This document shows positions 8,627 to 16,975 of a stretch of 64,000 nucleotides of DNA, one piece after another. Source of the stretch: Acidimicrobiales bacterium (lineage in GTDB: Bacteria; Actinomycetota; Acidimicrobiia; Acidimicrobiales; MedAcidi-G1); the NCBI GenBank assembly GCA_022452145.1, contig JAKURY010000005.1, positions 39,460 through 103,459 of the forward strand. The letters are read 5' to 3'. Made by a program: the position numbers and the translations under genes. Each line of letters begins with the position of its first letter. Within the stretch, counting starts at the first letter, position 1. The notes under the pieces are model-generated. The model made no database searches. It had not been told where the DNA came from and saw only the letters and a list, made by a program, of their open reading frames with translations.

Positions 8627-9870
8627 TGCCGTTGTCCACCATCGAAGACGCCATCGAGGCCTATGCCCGGGGCGAGTTCCTGGTCGTGGTCGACGACGAG
8701 GACCGGGAGAACGAAGGCGACCTGATCATCGCGGCCGATGCCATGACGCCGGAGAAGATGGCGTTCATGATCCGCCACACCAGCGGCGTGATCTGCGCCC
8801 CGATGTCCGACCAGCGGGCCGATGCCCTGGACCTGCCGCTAATGGTGGTCGACAACACCGAGTCGATGAGGACGGCGTTCACCGTCTCGGTGGACCTGGC
8901 GGCGGGCACGTCGACAGGTATCTCGGCCTCCGACCGGTCGGCCACCGTGGTCGCCCTGGCCGACCCAGCACGCCTGCGCACCGAGTTCGCCCGGCCGGGC
9001 CATATCTTCCCTCTACGGGCCCGGACCGGTGGTGTGCTGAAGCGGGCCGGCCACACCGAGGCGGCCGTGGACCTGTGTGCCCTGGCAGATCGGCCGCCGG
9101 TCGGGGTGCTGTGCGAGATCGTGAACGACGACGGGACCATGGCCCGACTGCCGGATCTCGAGGTGTTCGCCGCCGAACACGAACTGCACCTCGTCACCAT
9201 CGCCGACCTCATCCGCCACCGCCGCCGACACGAGAAGCTGGTGGAGCACTTCGGCTCGGCACGCATCCCGACGAGGTACGGCGAGTTCACAGCCCACGCC
9301 TACGTGTCGCTCCTCGACGAGGACGAGCACGTGGCCTACGTGCTCGGCGATCTGGCCTCGGTGGATGCCCCGCTGGTGCGGGTCCACTCCGAGTGCCTGA
9401 CCGGTGACCTGCTGGGCTCGTTGCGCTGCGACTGCGGGTCGCAGCTCGATGCCGCTCTGGCCCGGATCGGTGCCGAGGGCGTCGGGGTCATCGCCTACCT
9501 GCGGGGCCACGAGGGGCGCGGAATCGGCATCGGCCACAAGTTGAGGGCCTACGGGCTCCAGGACGAGGGGCTGGACACCGTCGACGCGAACCTCCAGCAG
9601 GGCCTGCCGGTGGACTCCAGGGAGTACGGCGTGGGTGCCCAGATGCTCTCCGACCTGGGGATCACCCACATGCGGCTCATGACCAACAACCCGGCCAAGT
9701 ACGGAGGCCTCGAGGGCTACGGGCTGGTCATCACCGACCGGGTCGCGCTGGACATCACCCCCAATCCGGAGAACGTCAGGTACCTGGAGACCAAGCGGGA
9801 GCGGCTCGGCCACATGCTGCCTTCCGAGGAGGCGGCAGGCGGGGTCGCCGGCGAGGGAAGCGCCTCGTGA
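8626..9870 (+). CDS. ribBA: Bifunctional 3,4-dihydroxy-2-butanone-4-phosphate synthase/GTP cyclohydrolase II
   Basis: This fusion supplies both precursors of the lumazine ring. The N-terminal half (about 1-200) is the DHBP synthase, with VVVDDEDRENEGDLIIAA and GHIFPLRAR. The C-terminal half (about 205-405) is GTP cyclohydrolase II, with VRVHSECLTGDLLGSLRCDC (zinc cysteines) and RGHEGRGIGIGHKL. The ATG at 8626 overlaps the ribE stop by one base (TGATG). The protein is 414 residues, normal for RibBA. Both halves keep their catalytic motifs. Confidence 0.96.
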   Translation: MPLSTIEDAIEAYARGEFLVVVDDEDRENEGDLIIAADAMTPEKMAFMIRHTSGVICAPMSDQRADALDLPLMVVDNTESMRTAFTVSVDLAAGTSTGISASDRSATVVALADPARLRTEFARPGHIFPLRARTGGVLKRAGHTEAAVDLCALADRPPVGVLCEIVNDDGTMARLPDLEVFAAEHELHLVTIADLIRHRRRHEKLVEHFGSARIPTRYGEFTAHAYVSLLDEDEHVAYVLGDLASVDAPLVRVHSECLTGDLLGSLRCDCGSQLDAALARIGAEGVGVIAYLRGHEGRGIGIGHKLRAYGLQDEGLDTVDANLQQGLPVDSREYGVGAQMLSDLGITHMRLMTNNPAKYGGLEGYGLVITDRVALDITPNPENVRYLETKRERLGHMLPSEEAAGGVAGEGSAS

Positions 9871-10337
9871 ACGTGATCGACGCGCCGCTGGACGGATCCG
9901 GGCTCCACATCGGCGTCGTGGCGGGCCGCTTCAACGACTTCGTGTCGACCAGCCTCGTGGCCGGTACCCGGGCCAGGCTCACCGCCCTGGGCGTGGCCGA
10001 CGACGACATCCACCTGGCATGGGTGGCCGGTGCCTTCGAGGTTCCCCTTGCCGCCCGGGCGATGGCCGAATCAGGTCGCTACGACGCCGTCGTCTGCCTG
10101 GGGGCGGTGATCCGGGGCGAGACCCCGCACTTCGACTTCGTGGCCGGTGAGGCTGCTGCCGGGATCATGCGGGCTGGCCATGACACCGGTGTGCCCGTGG
10201 TGTTCGGGGTGCTGACCACCGACACCGTGGAGCAGGCCATGGAGCGGGCCGACGTGGACCGGGGCGACAAGGGCGCCGACTGTGCCGACGCGGCGGTCGA
10301 GATGGCCCGCCTGCTGGGGGCCATCGGCGGAGGCTGA
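9867..10337 (+). CDS. ribH: 6,7-dimethyl-8-ribityllumazine synthase
   Basis: Lumazine synthase condenses the butanone phosphate with the ribitylamino-pyrimidine, the step before riboflavin synthase. The 156-residue protein has VVAGRFNDFVSTSLVAG, WVAGAFEVPLAARAM, CLGAVIRGETPHFDFV (catalytic His region) and PVVFGVLTTDTVEQAMERA. The GTG start overlaps the ribBA stop (GTGA). Lumazine synthases assemble into pentamers or 60-mer capsids. The operon has no deaminase/reductase ribD; a RibD-C-like reductase lies at 39001-39762. Confidence 0.96.
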   Translation: MNVIDAPLDGSGLHIGVVAGRFNDFVSTSLVAGTRARLTALGVADDDIHLAWVAGAFEVPLAARAMAESGRYDAVVCLGAVIRGETPHFDFVAGEAAAGIMRAGHDTGVPVVFGVLTTDTVEQAMERADVDRGDKGADCADAAVEMARLLGAIGGG

Positions 10338-10375
10338 ACGGTTCCGGACCACCTGGCAGGCTCGGCCTGCAAGGC

Positions 10376-10777
10376 CTACAGGCCCTGACCGTAGGAGAAC
10401 TCGACCACGTTGCCGTCGGGATCCGTGAGGGCGCACAGGTAGCCCACCGGAGGCGGGTGACGCTCTGGTTCCCAGTGCAGGCAACCCGAGGAACGCCCCA
10501 CCTCGGCTGCAGCGTCCACCTCGGCAGGGTCGTCCACGTCGAATCCCAGGTGGGCGAATGGCGACAGCGTGGTCTGTGGCTCGCCCGATGCCCTGGCCTC
10601 GAATGACTGCACGACCACAAGGCCGACCGAGGTGTCGTCCTCGGCCAGCCACGCTACCTCGGCATCCAGGTCGGACCGGCGGTGGAAGGCCCGCATCGGC
10701 GTGTGGGCCTCGTACCAGTCGATCGTGGCGTCGAGATCCCGGCAGGGGAGGGCCAGGTGGGTGAATCTGGCGGCCAT
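10376..10777 (-). CDS. VOC-family (glyoxalase/dioxygenase fold) protein
   Basis: A 133-residue protein with the vicinal-oxygen-chelate fold: N-terminal [20 protein letters not shown], central [17 protein letters not shown], and C-terminal [15 protein letters not shown]. Metal ligands of the family would be the early His, the central His and the C-terminal Glu, all present. The substrate cannot be predicted; the superfamily includes glyoxalase I, dioxygenases and resistance proteins. It is transcribed toward ribH, and a -10-like TAGTGT sits 6 nt before its ATG. Confidence 0.78.
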   Translation of the reverse strand: MAARFTHLALPCRDLDATIDWYEAHTPMRAFHRRSDLDAEVAWLAEDDTSVGLVVVQSFEARASGEPQTTLSPFAHLGFDVDDPAEVDAAAEVGRSSGCLHWEPERHPPPVGYLCALTDPDGNVVEFSYGQGL

Positions 10778-10783
10778 GGCGCC

Positions 10784-10789
10784 ACACTA
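10784..10789 (-). promoter_or_regulatory. -10-like hexamer TAGTGT on the VOC gene start
   Basis: On the minus strand TAGTGT lies 6 nt before the ATG at 10777. The spacing matches other putative leaderless starts in this window. Confidence 0.5.
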
Positions 10790-10899
10790 CGGCGGTCCGA
10801 CGGCCCCGATCCGGTGGCCTCCGCGGCGGACCCTGTGGCGGTCTCCACGACGGCTGCTTGCGGGTGGCCCCCCGGGGTGGCCCCGAACCGGTCCGCTGG

Positions 10900-10905
10900 T
10901 ACCCT
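10900..10905 (+). promoter_or_regulatory. Candidate -10 (TACCCT) of the rpsO leader
   Basis: TACCCT at this position would give an rpsO leader of about 115 nt. The interval 10778-11027 carries no gene I can support. rpsO leaders bind S15 in several bacteria, but I cannot confirm a fold here. Confidence 0.3.
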
Positions 10906-11027
10906 TCCACTCCGAGGACGACCCGACCGGGGTCGTTCAGGGTCGGGATCGAAGACCTCCGGCCCTCCGTATGGCTTCCGGTGGCGCATCGCGCACCACG
11001 AGGCTGGGTCCGATACCCGAGGTTCCG

Positions 11028-11297
11028 ATGCCGACCAACCTGCCCCCCAAGGGCGACACCATCGAGTCCAACCGGCTGCACGAGAGTGACACCGGTTCTC
11101 CCGAGGTGCAGATCGCACTCCTGAGCGACCGCATCACCCACCTCACCGACCACCTGAAGGTTCACAAGAAGGACCATCACAGTCGGCGGGGTCTGTTGAT
11201 GCTGGTGGGTCGCCGCCGGCGGATGCTCGATTACGTCAAGAAGAACGACGTCGAGCGCTACCGGGCGGTCATCGCCAAGTTGGGGCTGCGTAGATAG
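11028..11297 (+). CDS. rpsO: 30S ribosomal protein S15
   Basis: S15 binds 16S rRNA at the central domain three-way junction. The 89-residue product contains the S15 signature: [41 protein letters not shown] and [14 protein letters not shown], split here for length. The ATG at 11028 gives the usual N-terminus and has a GAGG about 7 nt upstream; longer in-frame starts are not supported. rpsO followed by pnp is a widely conserved pair. Confidence 0.96.
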   Translation: MPTNLPPKGDTIESNRLHESDTGSPEVQIALLSDRITHLTDHLKVHKKDHHSRRGLLMLVGRRRRMLDYVKKNDVERYRAVIAKLGLRR

Positions 11298-11382
11298 GTC
11301 GTATCAGACACCGGGCGGCTGGAGGGCCGTCCGTGTCGCGTCGGGGACCGGACCAACGGGACCGACAACCAGATCGATGAGT

Positions 11383-11411
11383 GGGGATGGGCGACACGCG
11401 TCCGCATCCCC
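11383..11411 (+). other. Hairpin in the rpsO-pnp intergenic region
   Basis: GGGGATG at 11383-11389 pairs perfectly with CATCCCC at 11405-11411. The structure lies about 70 nt before the pnp ATG. In E. coli a leader hairpin in the same place is cut by RNase III and mediates PNPase autoregulation; the analogy here is inference. It lacks a T-run, so a terminator is less likely. Confidence 0.45.
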
Positions 11412-11480
11412 GACATGCCGCAGATCGCGGCCGTCGAACCGTCCGGAGTTGTTCCGGGCGGGCTACGAGAAGAGAGAAGC

Positions 11481-13976
11481 ATGACTGAAGCAACCACGGT
11501 TTCCTGCACATTCAGCGGGACCGACAAGACAATGTCGTTCGAGACGGGCCGCATGGCCGGTCTCGCCGGCGGAGCCGTCCTGGCCCAGATCGGCCGTTCC
11601 ACGGTCCTGGTGACCGCCACCGGCGCGAAGTCCCCCCGACCGGGTGCGGACTTCTTCCCGCTCACGGTCGACATCGAGGAGCGGATGTACGCCGCCGGCA
11701 AGATCCCCGGCTCGTTCTTCCGTCGTGAAGGTAGGGCGCCGGAATCGGCGGTCCTGACCTGTCGCCTCATCGATCGCCCGCTGCGGCCGATGTTCCCGCA
11801 GGGCTTCCGCAACGAGGTCCACATCGTGGGCACCGTCCTTGGTGCCGACATGGAGAACCCCCACGACGTGCTGGCCCTGAACGGCGCCTCGGCGGCCCTG
11901 ATGCTGTCAGGCATCCCGTTCGACGGCCCGGTCGGTGCGGTGCGCATCGCCTGGACCGCGGCCGGCGAGTGGATTCCGCATCCCACCTACGAGGAGGGCA
12001 GCGAGTCGGCCTTCGAGATGGTCGTGGCCGGCCGCCTGCTGGACGACGGCGACGTCGCTGTGATGATGGTCGAGGCTGGCGGCACCGAGGCCACCTGCGA
12101 CGTCTACGAGGCCGGTGCCCCGATGGTCGACGAGGCCGTCCTGGCCGATGGCCTGGAGTTCTCCAAGCAGTTCATCCGCGAGGTCATCGAGCTCCAGAAG
12201 GAGCTCGTGGCCGCCGTGGGTGCGCCGGAGATCATGGCCTACGAGGTCACGAGCGACTACACCCCCGAGGTGCTCGCTGCGGTCGAGGCCGCCGGTGCCG
12301 AGCGCATCGCCGAGACCCAGACCATTGCCGACAAGGCCGAGCGGAGTGCCGCCGAATCGGCACTCAAGGCCGAGCTCCTCGACGAGTTGCTTCCGCAGTT
12401 CGCCGACGTGGACAATGCCGATCGCCACATCGCCGGTGCCATCCGTGCGGTCACCAAGGAGGCCGTGCGGACCCGCATAGTCACCGAGGGCGTCCGCATC
12501 GACGGGCGTGGCACGGGCGACCTGAGGCCTGTGTCGTCGGAGGTGGCGGTCGTCTCTACGGCGCACGGCTCCGGCCTGTTCCAGCGGGGTGAGACCCAGG
12601 TGCTGAACTTCACCACCCTGGGTACCGGTCGCATGGACCAGATGATCGACGGCATCGACCCGGTCAGCCGCAAGCGGTTCATGCACCACTACAACTTCCC
12701 GCCCTTCTCGACCGGTGAGACAGGCTTCATGCGGGGTCCGAAGCGTCGTGAAATCGGCCACGGTGCGCTCGCAGAGCGGGCCCTGTTCCCGATCATCCCG
12801 AGCTTCGAGGAGTTCCCCTACACCCTGCGCCTGGTGTCGGAGGTCCTTGCGTCCAACGGCTCGAGCTCCATGGGTTCGGTGTGCTCCTCCAGCCTCTCGA
12901 TGATGGACGCCGGTGTGCCGATCAAGGCTCCGGTGGCCGGCATCGCCATGGGCCTCATCTACAAGGACGGCGAGTACGTCACCCTCACCGACATCCTCGG
13001 TGTGGAGGACGCCTTCGGCGACATGGACTTCAAGGTGGCCGGTACGGCGGAGTTCGTCACCGCACTCCAGTTGGACACCAAGATCGACGGCATTCCCGCC
13101 GACGTCCTGGCCAACGCCCTGAACCAGGCCAAGGAAGCCCGACTGGCGATCCTCGGGGTCATGGCCGAGGCGATTCCCGGCCCGCGTGACGACGTCGGCG
13201 AGAACGCCCCGAAGATCGAGGCGTTCGAGATCCCGGTGGAGAAGATCGGTGAGGTCATCGGCCCGAAGGGCAAGATGATCAACACCATCCAGGCCGAGAC
13301 CGGAGCCGACATCAGCGTCGACGACGACGGCATGGTCGGCATCGTGTCGATCGCCTCGCCGGACCGCGACAAGGTGGCCGAGGCCAAGCGCCAGATCATG
13401 CTGATCGTGGATCCGCCCACCGCCGAGGTGGGCGCGGTGTACGAGGGCCGGGTGGTGAACATCACCAAGTTCGGCGCCTTCGTCAGCATCCTCCCCGGCC
13501 GCGACGGTCTGGTGCACATTTCGAAGCTGGGTGGCGGCAAGCGCATCGACCGGGTCGAGGATGTCCTTGAGCTGGGCCAGCCGCTGCAGGTCATCGTCGA
13601 GGATGTAGACCCGAACGGCAAGATCTCGTTGAAGCCGGCCGGCGACGCTCCCTCCAAGTCGGCGCCTGCTGCTTCTGACGAGGATGATGCTCCGGCTGCT
13701 TCTGACGAGGTTGGCCATGACGCCCCGGTGGCTGGCTTCGACGTCGCCGACGACGCTGACGAGGTTCCGGCCGATTCTGAGGAGGACGCCCTGGTGGCCG
13801 ACTCCGACGACGCCGACAAGGCCCCGACTTCGGACAGCGGCCCCATCGAGGCGCGCTTTGAGGAGGCCTTCAAGGCCGAACTCGAGACGGTGCACGGAGA
13901 CCTTGGTCATGCCGTGTCTGCCAACCGCGGTGGCGGTGGCGGTGGCGGCGGTGGCCGTCGTCGGCGGGGTCGCTGA
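11481..13976 (+). CDS. pnp: Polyribonucleotide nucleotidyltransferase (PNPase)
   Basis: PNPase degrades RNA 3' to 5' with phosphate and can add tails. The 831-residue protein has two RNase PH domains (the second with FQRGETQVL, SNGSSSMGSVCSSSLSMMDAG and IAMGLI), an alpha-helical linker, a KH domain (IGEVIGPKGKMINTIQAETG, near 590) and an S1 domain (GAVYEGRVVNITKFGAFVSI, near 655). An acidic Ser/Asp tail and a GGGGGGGGRRRRGR end follow; similar tails occur in actinobacteria. The ATG at 11481 is preceded by AGAGAGAAG; upstream in-frame codons are leader. Confidence 0.97.
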   Translation: MTEATTVSCTFSGTDKTMSFETGRMAGLAGGAVLAQIGRSTVLVTATGAKSPRPGADFFPLTVDIEERMYAAGKIPGSFFRREGRAPESAVLTCRLIDRPLRPMFPQGFRNEVHIVGTVLGADMENPHDVLALNGASAALMLSGIPFDGPVGAVRIAWTAAGEWIPHPTYEEGSESAFEMVVAGRLLDDGDVAVMMVEAGGTEATCDVYEAGAPMVDEAVLADGLEFSKQFIREVIELQKELVAAVGAPEIMAYEVTSDYTPEVLAAVEAAGAERIAETQTIADKAERSAAESALKAELLDELLPQFADVDNADRHIAGAIRAVTKEAVRTRIVTEGVRIDGRGTGDLRPVSSEVAVVSTAHGSGLFQRGETQVLNFTTLGTGRMDQMIDGIDPVSRKRFMHHYNFPPFSTGETGFMRGPKRREIGHGALAERALFPIIPSFEEFPYTLRLVSEVLASNGSSSMGSVCSSSLSMMDAGVPIKAPVAGIAMGLIYKDGEYVTLTDILGVEDAFGDMDFKVAGTAEFVTALQLDTKIDGIPADVLANALNQAKEARLAILGVMAEAIPGPRDDVGENAPKIEAFEIPVEKIGEVIGPKGKMINTIQAETGADISVDDDGMVGIVSIASPDRDKVAEAKRQIMLIVDPPTAEVGAVYEGRVVNITKFGAFVSILPGRDGLVHISKLGGGKRIDRVEDVLELGQPLQVIVEDVDPNGKISLKPAGDAPSKSAPAASDEDDAPAASDEVGHDAPVAGFDVADDADEVPADSEEDALVADSDDADKAPTSDSGPIEARFEEAFKAELETVHGDLGHAVSANRGGGGGGGGGRRRRGR

Positions 13977-14029
13977 GCGCTTCCGCTGATCGGGGCCGCC
14001 CGCGCGGCGACCGGAGGGCCACCGAGACG

Positions 14030-15262
14030 GTGGTCGAGTTGAGCCTGCCCGAACACGGGCTGTCGACTGGACCGGGTGTGGTGTCTGAATGGATGCCGGA
14101 CGCCCACTCGGTCTCGGTCGGTGTGTGGGTCGCCGTCGGTGGGCGGGACGAGGATCCCGCGATAGCTGGCGCCTCCCACTTTCTGGAGCACCTGCTCTTC
14201 AAGGGGACCGAGCGTCGCACGGCCCGCGCCATCGCAGAGCTGGTGGACGCCACCGGCGGCGAGATGAACGCCTTCACATCCAAGGAGTACACGGCGTACT
14301 ACGCCCGCGTGCCGGCCGGAGGCCAGGAGATGGCCGTCTCGTTGCTGGCCGACGTCCTGAGGGAGCCGGCGCTACGGACGGCTGACGTGGAGACCGAGCG
14401 TCAGGTCATCCTCGAGGAACTCCACCTCCAGGCCGACGATCCCGACGACGTGGTCTTCGGACTGCTCTACGAGGCGCTCTTTCCGGAGCATCCGCTGGGT
14501 CGGGAGGTGCTGGGCACCGAGTCATCGGTGGCAGCCATCGGCCGGGACGAGATCGTCGGATTCCACGACCACTGGTACCGGGCCCCCAACCTGGTGGTGG
14601 CGGCCGCAGGCGCCGTCGATCACGGGACCTTGGTCGACCAGGTCGCCGAGGCCTTCTCCGGCCGGACAGGGGGAGAGGCACCCGTGAGGACGGCTCCGAC
14701 GTTGGAGCCGGTCGAGGCCCGGCGCCTGGCCCGCCCCACCGAGGCCACCCACGTGGCCTGGGGGTGGCGGGGCCCGAGGCGTGACGACCCCCGTAGGCAC
14801 GCCCTGGCCCTCGGGATCCATGTGCTGGGCGGTGGGCTGTCGAGCCGCCTGTTCCAGACCGTGCGCGAGGACCGTGGCCTGGCCTACAACGTGTTCTCGT
14901 CGATGGCGGGCTATGAGGACGCCGGGTTGGTCTCGGTCTACGCGGGCACGGCTCCCGAACGGGCTGGCGAGCTGCGGAAGGTGGTCTCCGACCAGGTGGC
15001 CGACGTGGCGTCCCATGGAATCACGGACGCCGAGCTGGCCATCGCCCGCGACGGGTTCGAGGGTTCGATCCTGCTCGGCCTCGAGGACTCCGGCAGCCGG
15101 ATGTCCCGGCTGGGAATGAGCCAGAGCCTGCTGGGCCGGGTGGTACCGCTCGACGAGTACGTCGAGACGCTGCGGGCGGCCACCCTCGACGAGGTGAACG
15201 CGGTCCTGGCCGAGGTGCTCTCCCCCGAACCGGTCGTGGCGATAGTCGGTTCCGGTACCTGA
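14030..15262 (+). CDS. M16-family zinc peptidase (processing-peptidase-like)
   Basis: A 410-residue protein with the inverted zinc motif HFLEH at residues 50-54 (H50, E53 catalytic, H54) and the downstream Glu in the region AFTSKEYTAYYARV/ETERQVILEELH. The C-terminal half has the inactive M16 repeat, GGGLSSRLFQTVREDRGLAYNVFS. Homologues after pnp in Gram-positives are annotated as insulinase-like or mitochondrial-processing-peptidase-like enzymes of unknown substrate. The GTG start has a GGAGGG about 15-20 nt upstream. Confidence 0.9.
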   Translation: MVELSLPEHGLSTGPGVVSEWMPDAHSVSVGVWVAVGGRDEDPAIAGASHFLEHLLFKGTERRTARAIAELVDATGGEMNAFTSKEYTAYYARVPAGGQEMAVSLLADVLREPALRTADVETERQVILEELHLQADDPDDVVFGLLYEALFPEHPLGREVLGTESSVAAIGRDEIVGFHDHWYRAPNLVVAAAGAVDHGTLVDQVAEAFSGRTGGEAPVRTAPTLEPVEARRLARPTEATHVAWGWRGPRRDDPRRHALALGIHVLGGGLSSRLFQTVREDRGLAYNVFSSMAGYEDAGLVSVYAGTAPERAGELRKVVSDQVADVASHGITDAELAIARDGFEGSILLGLEDSGSRMSRLGMSQSLLGRVVPLDEYVETLRAATLDEVNAVLAEVLSPEPVVAIVGSGT

Positions 15263-15421
15263 GCAGGCACGCCTGATCAGTAGGCCAAGGCCAGCAGAGC
15301 AAGATTGACCGGAGCAGCCAGTCCGGAGCAGTTGGCCAAGACCAGCAAGTCCAGAGTAGAAATCCCAGGTTGGGCCTGTCTACCCTGACCAACTGGCCCG
15401 GGTCGCCGTGATGGCGACCGC

Positions 15422-15427
15422 TAGCCT
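15422..15427 (+). promoter_or_regulatory. -10-like hexamer TAGCCT on dapB start
   Basis: TAGCCT lies 6 nt before the dapB ATG with no Shine-Dalgarno sequence. The upstream interval 15263-15421 holds imperfect direct repeats (ggccaagRccagca) and no gene. Confidence 0.55.
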
Positions 15428-15433
15428 CGGGAC

Positions 15434-16210
15434 ATGTCCGGAGATCCGATTCGTGTCGGGGTGGTGGGGGCCGTCGGCCGCATGGGTCGATCGGTTGCCG
15501 AGGCTGTGACCGCCGCCGATGGCATGGTGCTGGCGGCTGCTGTCGACCCGTCGGCTCCCGGGAGCGAGGTCTGTGGGGTCGAGGTGCTGGCCGACGTGGA
15601 CGCCCTCGTGGAGGTCGGCATAGACGTGGCGGTCGACTTCACGGTTGCCGAGGCCAGTCGGTCCAACCTGCCGGTCCTGGCAGCTGCAGGCGTGCATGCG
15701 GTCGTCGGCACCAGCGGGCTGGACGAGGCCGACGTCGGGTCCCTCCGGGCGGCCTTCACCTCCAGCAACTGCCTGATCGCGCCAAACTTCGCGATCGGTG
15801 CCGTGCTGATGATGCGCTTCGCCGAGTTGGCCGCCCCGTGGTTCGACACCGCAGAGATCGTCGAGGTTCACCACGACGGCAAGGTCGATGCCCCATCGGG
15901 CACGGCGGTGGCCACCGCCGAGCGCATGGCGGCGGCGTCGGCCGACTGGGCGCCGGACCCGACCACCCGCGAGGTGATGTCCGGAGCCAGGGGTGCCGCA
16001 GGCCCTGCCGGCATCAGGATCCACTCGTTGCGGATGAGCGGGGTCGTCGCCGACCAGGAGGTCGTGCTGGGCACGACCGGCCAGACGTTGACGATCCGAC
16101 ACGACACGACCGACCGGGGGTCGTTCATGCCCGGCGTGGTGCTGGCCGTGGGTCGGATCGCCGAGGTCCCCGGGGTGACCGTGGGCCTCGACGTCCTGCT
16201 CGGCCTCTGA
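15434..16210 (+). CDS. dapB: 4-hydroxy-tetrahydrodipicolinate reductase
   Basis: DapB reduces the dihydrodipicolinate hydrate to tetrahydrodipicolinate using NAD(P)H in the diaminopimelate/lysine pathway. The 258-residue protein has the N-terminal Rossmann motif VGVVGAVGRMGRSVAEAV, and the substrate-site motif EVHHDGKVDAPSGTAVA with catalytic HH and Lys. VGTSGL and APNFAIGAVL are also typical. The start is set by the Rossmann motif and the -10-like hexamer 6 nt upstream. Confidence 0.96.
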   Translation: MSGDPIRVGVVGAVGRMGRSVAEAVTAADGMVLAAAVDPSAPGSEVCGVEVLADVDALVEVGIDVAVDFTVAEASRSNLPVLAAAGVHAVVGTSGLDEADVGSLRAAFTSSNCLIAPNFAIGAVLMMRFAELAAPWFDTAEIVEVHHDGKVDAPSGTAVATAERMAAASADWAPDPTTREVMSGARGAAGPAGIRIHSLRMSGVVADQEVVLGTTGQTLTIRHDTTDRGSFMPGVVLAVGRIAEVPGVTVGLDVLLGL

Positions 16211-16229
16211 CCGGAGCGGGGACCCCACC

Positions 16230-16970
16230 GTGACCCCGGGCACACGTCGCCTCCTGCGGCCTGCCTGGTTGCTCTCCCACGTGCTGGTCGCCGCCCTGCT
16301 GGTCGTCACCGCCAACCTGGGCTTCTGGCAGCTCCGTCGCCTGGACACGCGTCGGAGCTACAACGCGGTGGTCGCAGCGCGGGCCGACGAGCCAGTTGTC
16401 GCCCTGGCCACGGCGTTGGGCGCCCTGAAGGGTGGTGGCACGCCAGAGGACCTCCGGCACGTGCGGGTGGTGGTGCCCGGCACCTGGGCCGAGGGGGCAC
16501 AGGTGTACCTGGCGAACCGGTCCATGGACGGGGTGCCCGGGGTGCACGTGGTCACCCTCCTACTCATCGACGGTATCCACCCCGGGGTCGGCGTGGCCGT
16601 CGACCGGGGCTTCGTGCCTCGTGGGCTGTACCTGGATGGTGACCCCGCACCCTGGGCGCCTGCCGCCGCCGTCGAGGTGGTCGGCAGCCTGGACGTCGGG
16701 CGGTCGGGCGAGCGTGGCCACGGGGCCGAGGTGGACCGCATCGACCTCGAGGCCCTGGCCGAGCGGTGGGGGACCGCCCTGGCCCCCATGTGGGTCCGCG
16801 CGGTCGACGACGGCGCCTCGGGCCTGCCCGTGGCGGCCCCGGTCGTCGACCTGGGCGACGGATCGCACCTCTCCTATGCCTTCCAGTGGTTCGTCTTCAC
16901 CCTCATCGGACTGGGCGGCTATCCGCTGGTGCTCGTCCGGCTGGCCCGTCGCGACCCGGCGCTAGCGTGA
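16230..16970 (+). CDS. SURF1-family protein
   Basis: SURF1 proteins help assemble heme a-containing cytochrome c oxidase. The 246-residue protein has the expected two-transmembrane layout: an N-terminal segment (WLLSHVLVAALLVVTANLGF), the W-x-L-x-R motif FWQLRRLDTRRSYN, a large extracytoplasmic domain with VVVPGTWAEGAQVYLANR and GVAVDRGFVPRG, and a C-terminal segment with SYAFQWFVFTLIGLGGYPL. That matches the family layout. It starts 19 nt after dapB; being next to dap genes is not functionally informative. Confidence 0.9.
   Translation: MTPGTRRLLRPAWLLSHVLVAALLVVTANLGFWQLRRLDTRRSYNAVVAARADEPVVALATALGALKGGGTPEDLRHVRVVVPGTWAEGAQVYLANRSMDGVPGVHVVTLLLIDGIHPGVGVAVDRGFVPRGLYLDGDPAPWAPAAAVEVVGSLDVGRSGERGHGAEVDRIDLEALAERWGTALAPMWVRAVDDGASGLPVAAPVVDLGDGSHLSYAFQWFVFTLIGLGGYPLVLVRLARRDPALA
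16963..16968 (+). promoter_or_regulatory. -10-like hexamer TAGCGT on the winged-helix gene start
   Basis: TAGCGT lies 7 nt before the ATG at 16976, within the end of the SURF1 gene. A GAGGA in the 7-nt gap could also act as a weak ribosome site, so leaderless and leadered readings are both possible. Confidence 0.4.
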
Positions 16971-16975
16971 GGACC

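Noticed and set aside
11907-13910. A minus-strand open frame of 667 codons opposite pnp, and a similar 804-codon frame opposite ftsK (20505-22919)
   Set aside because: Both mirror strongly conserved genes codon by codon; composition is Leu/His/Gly/Asp-rich and no motif is present.
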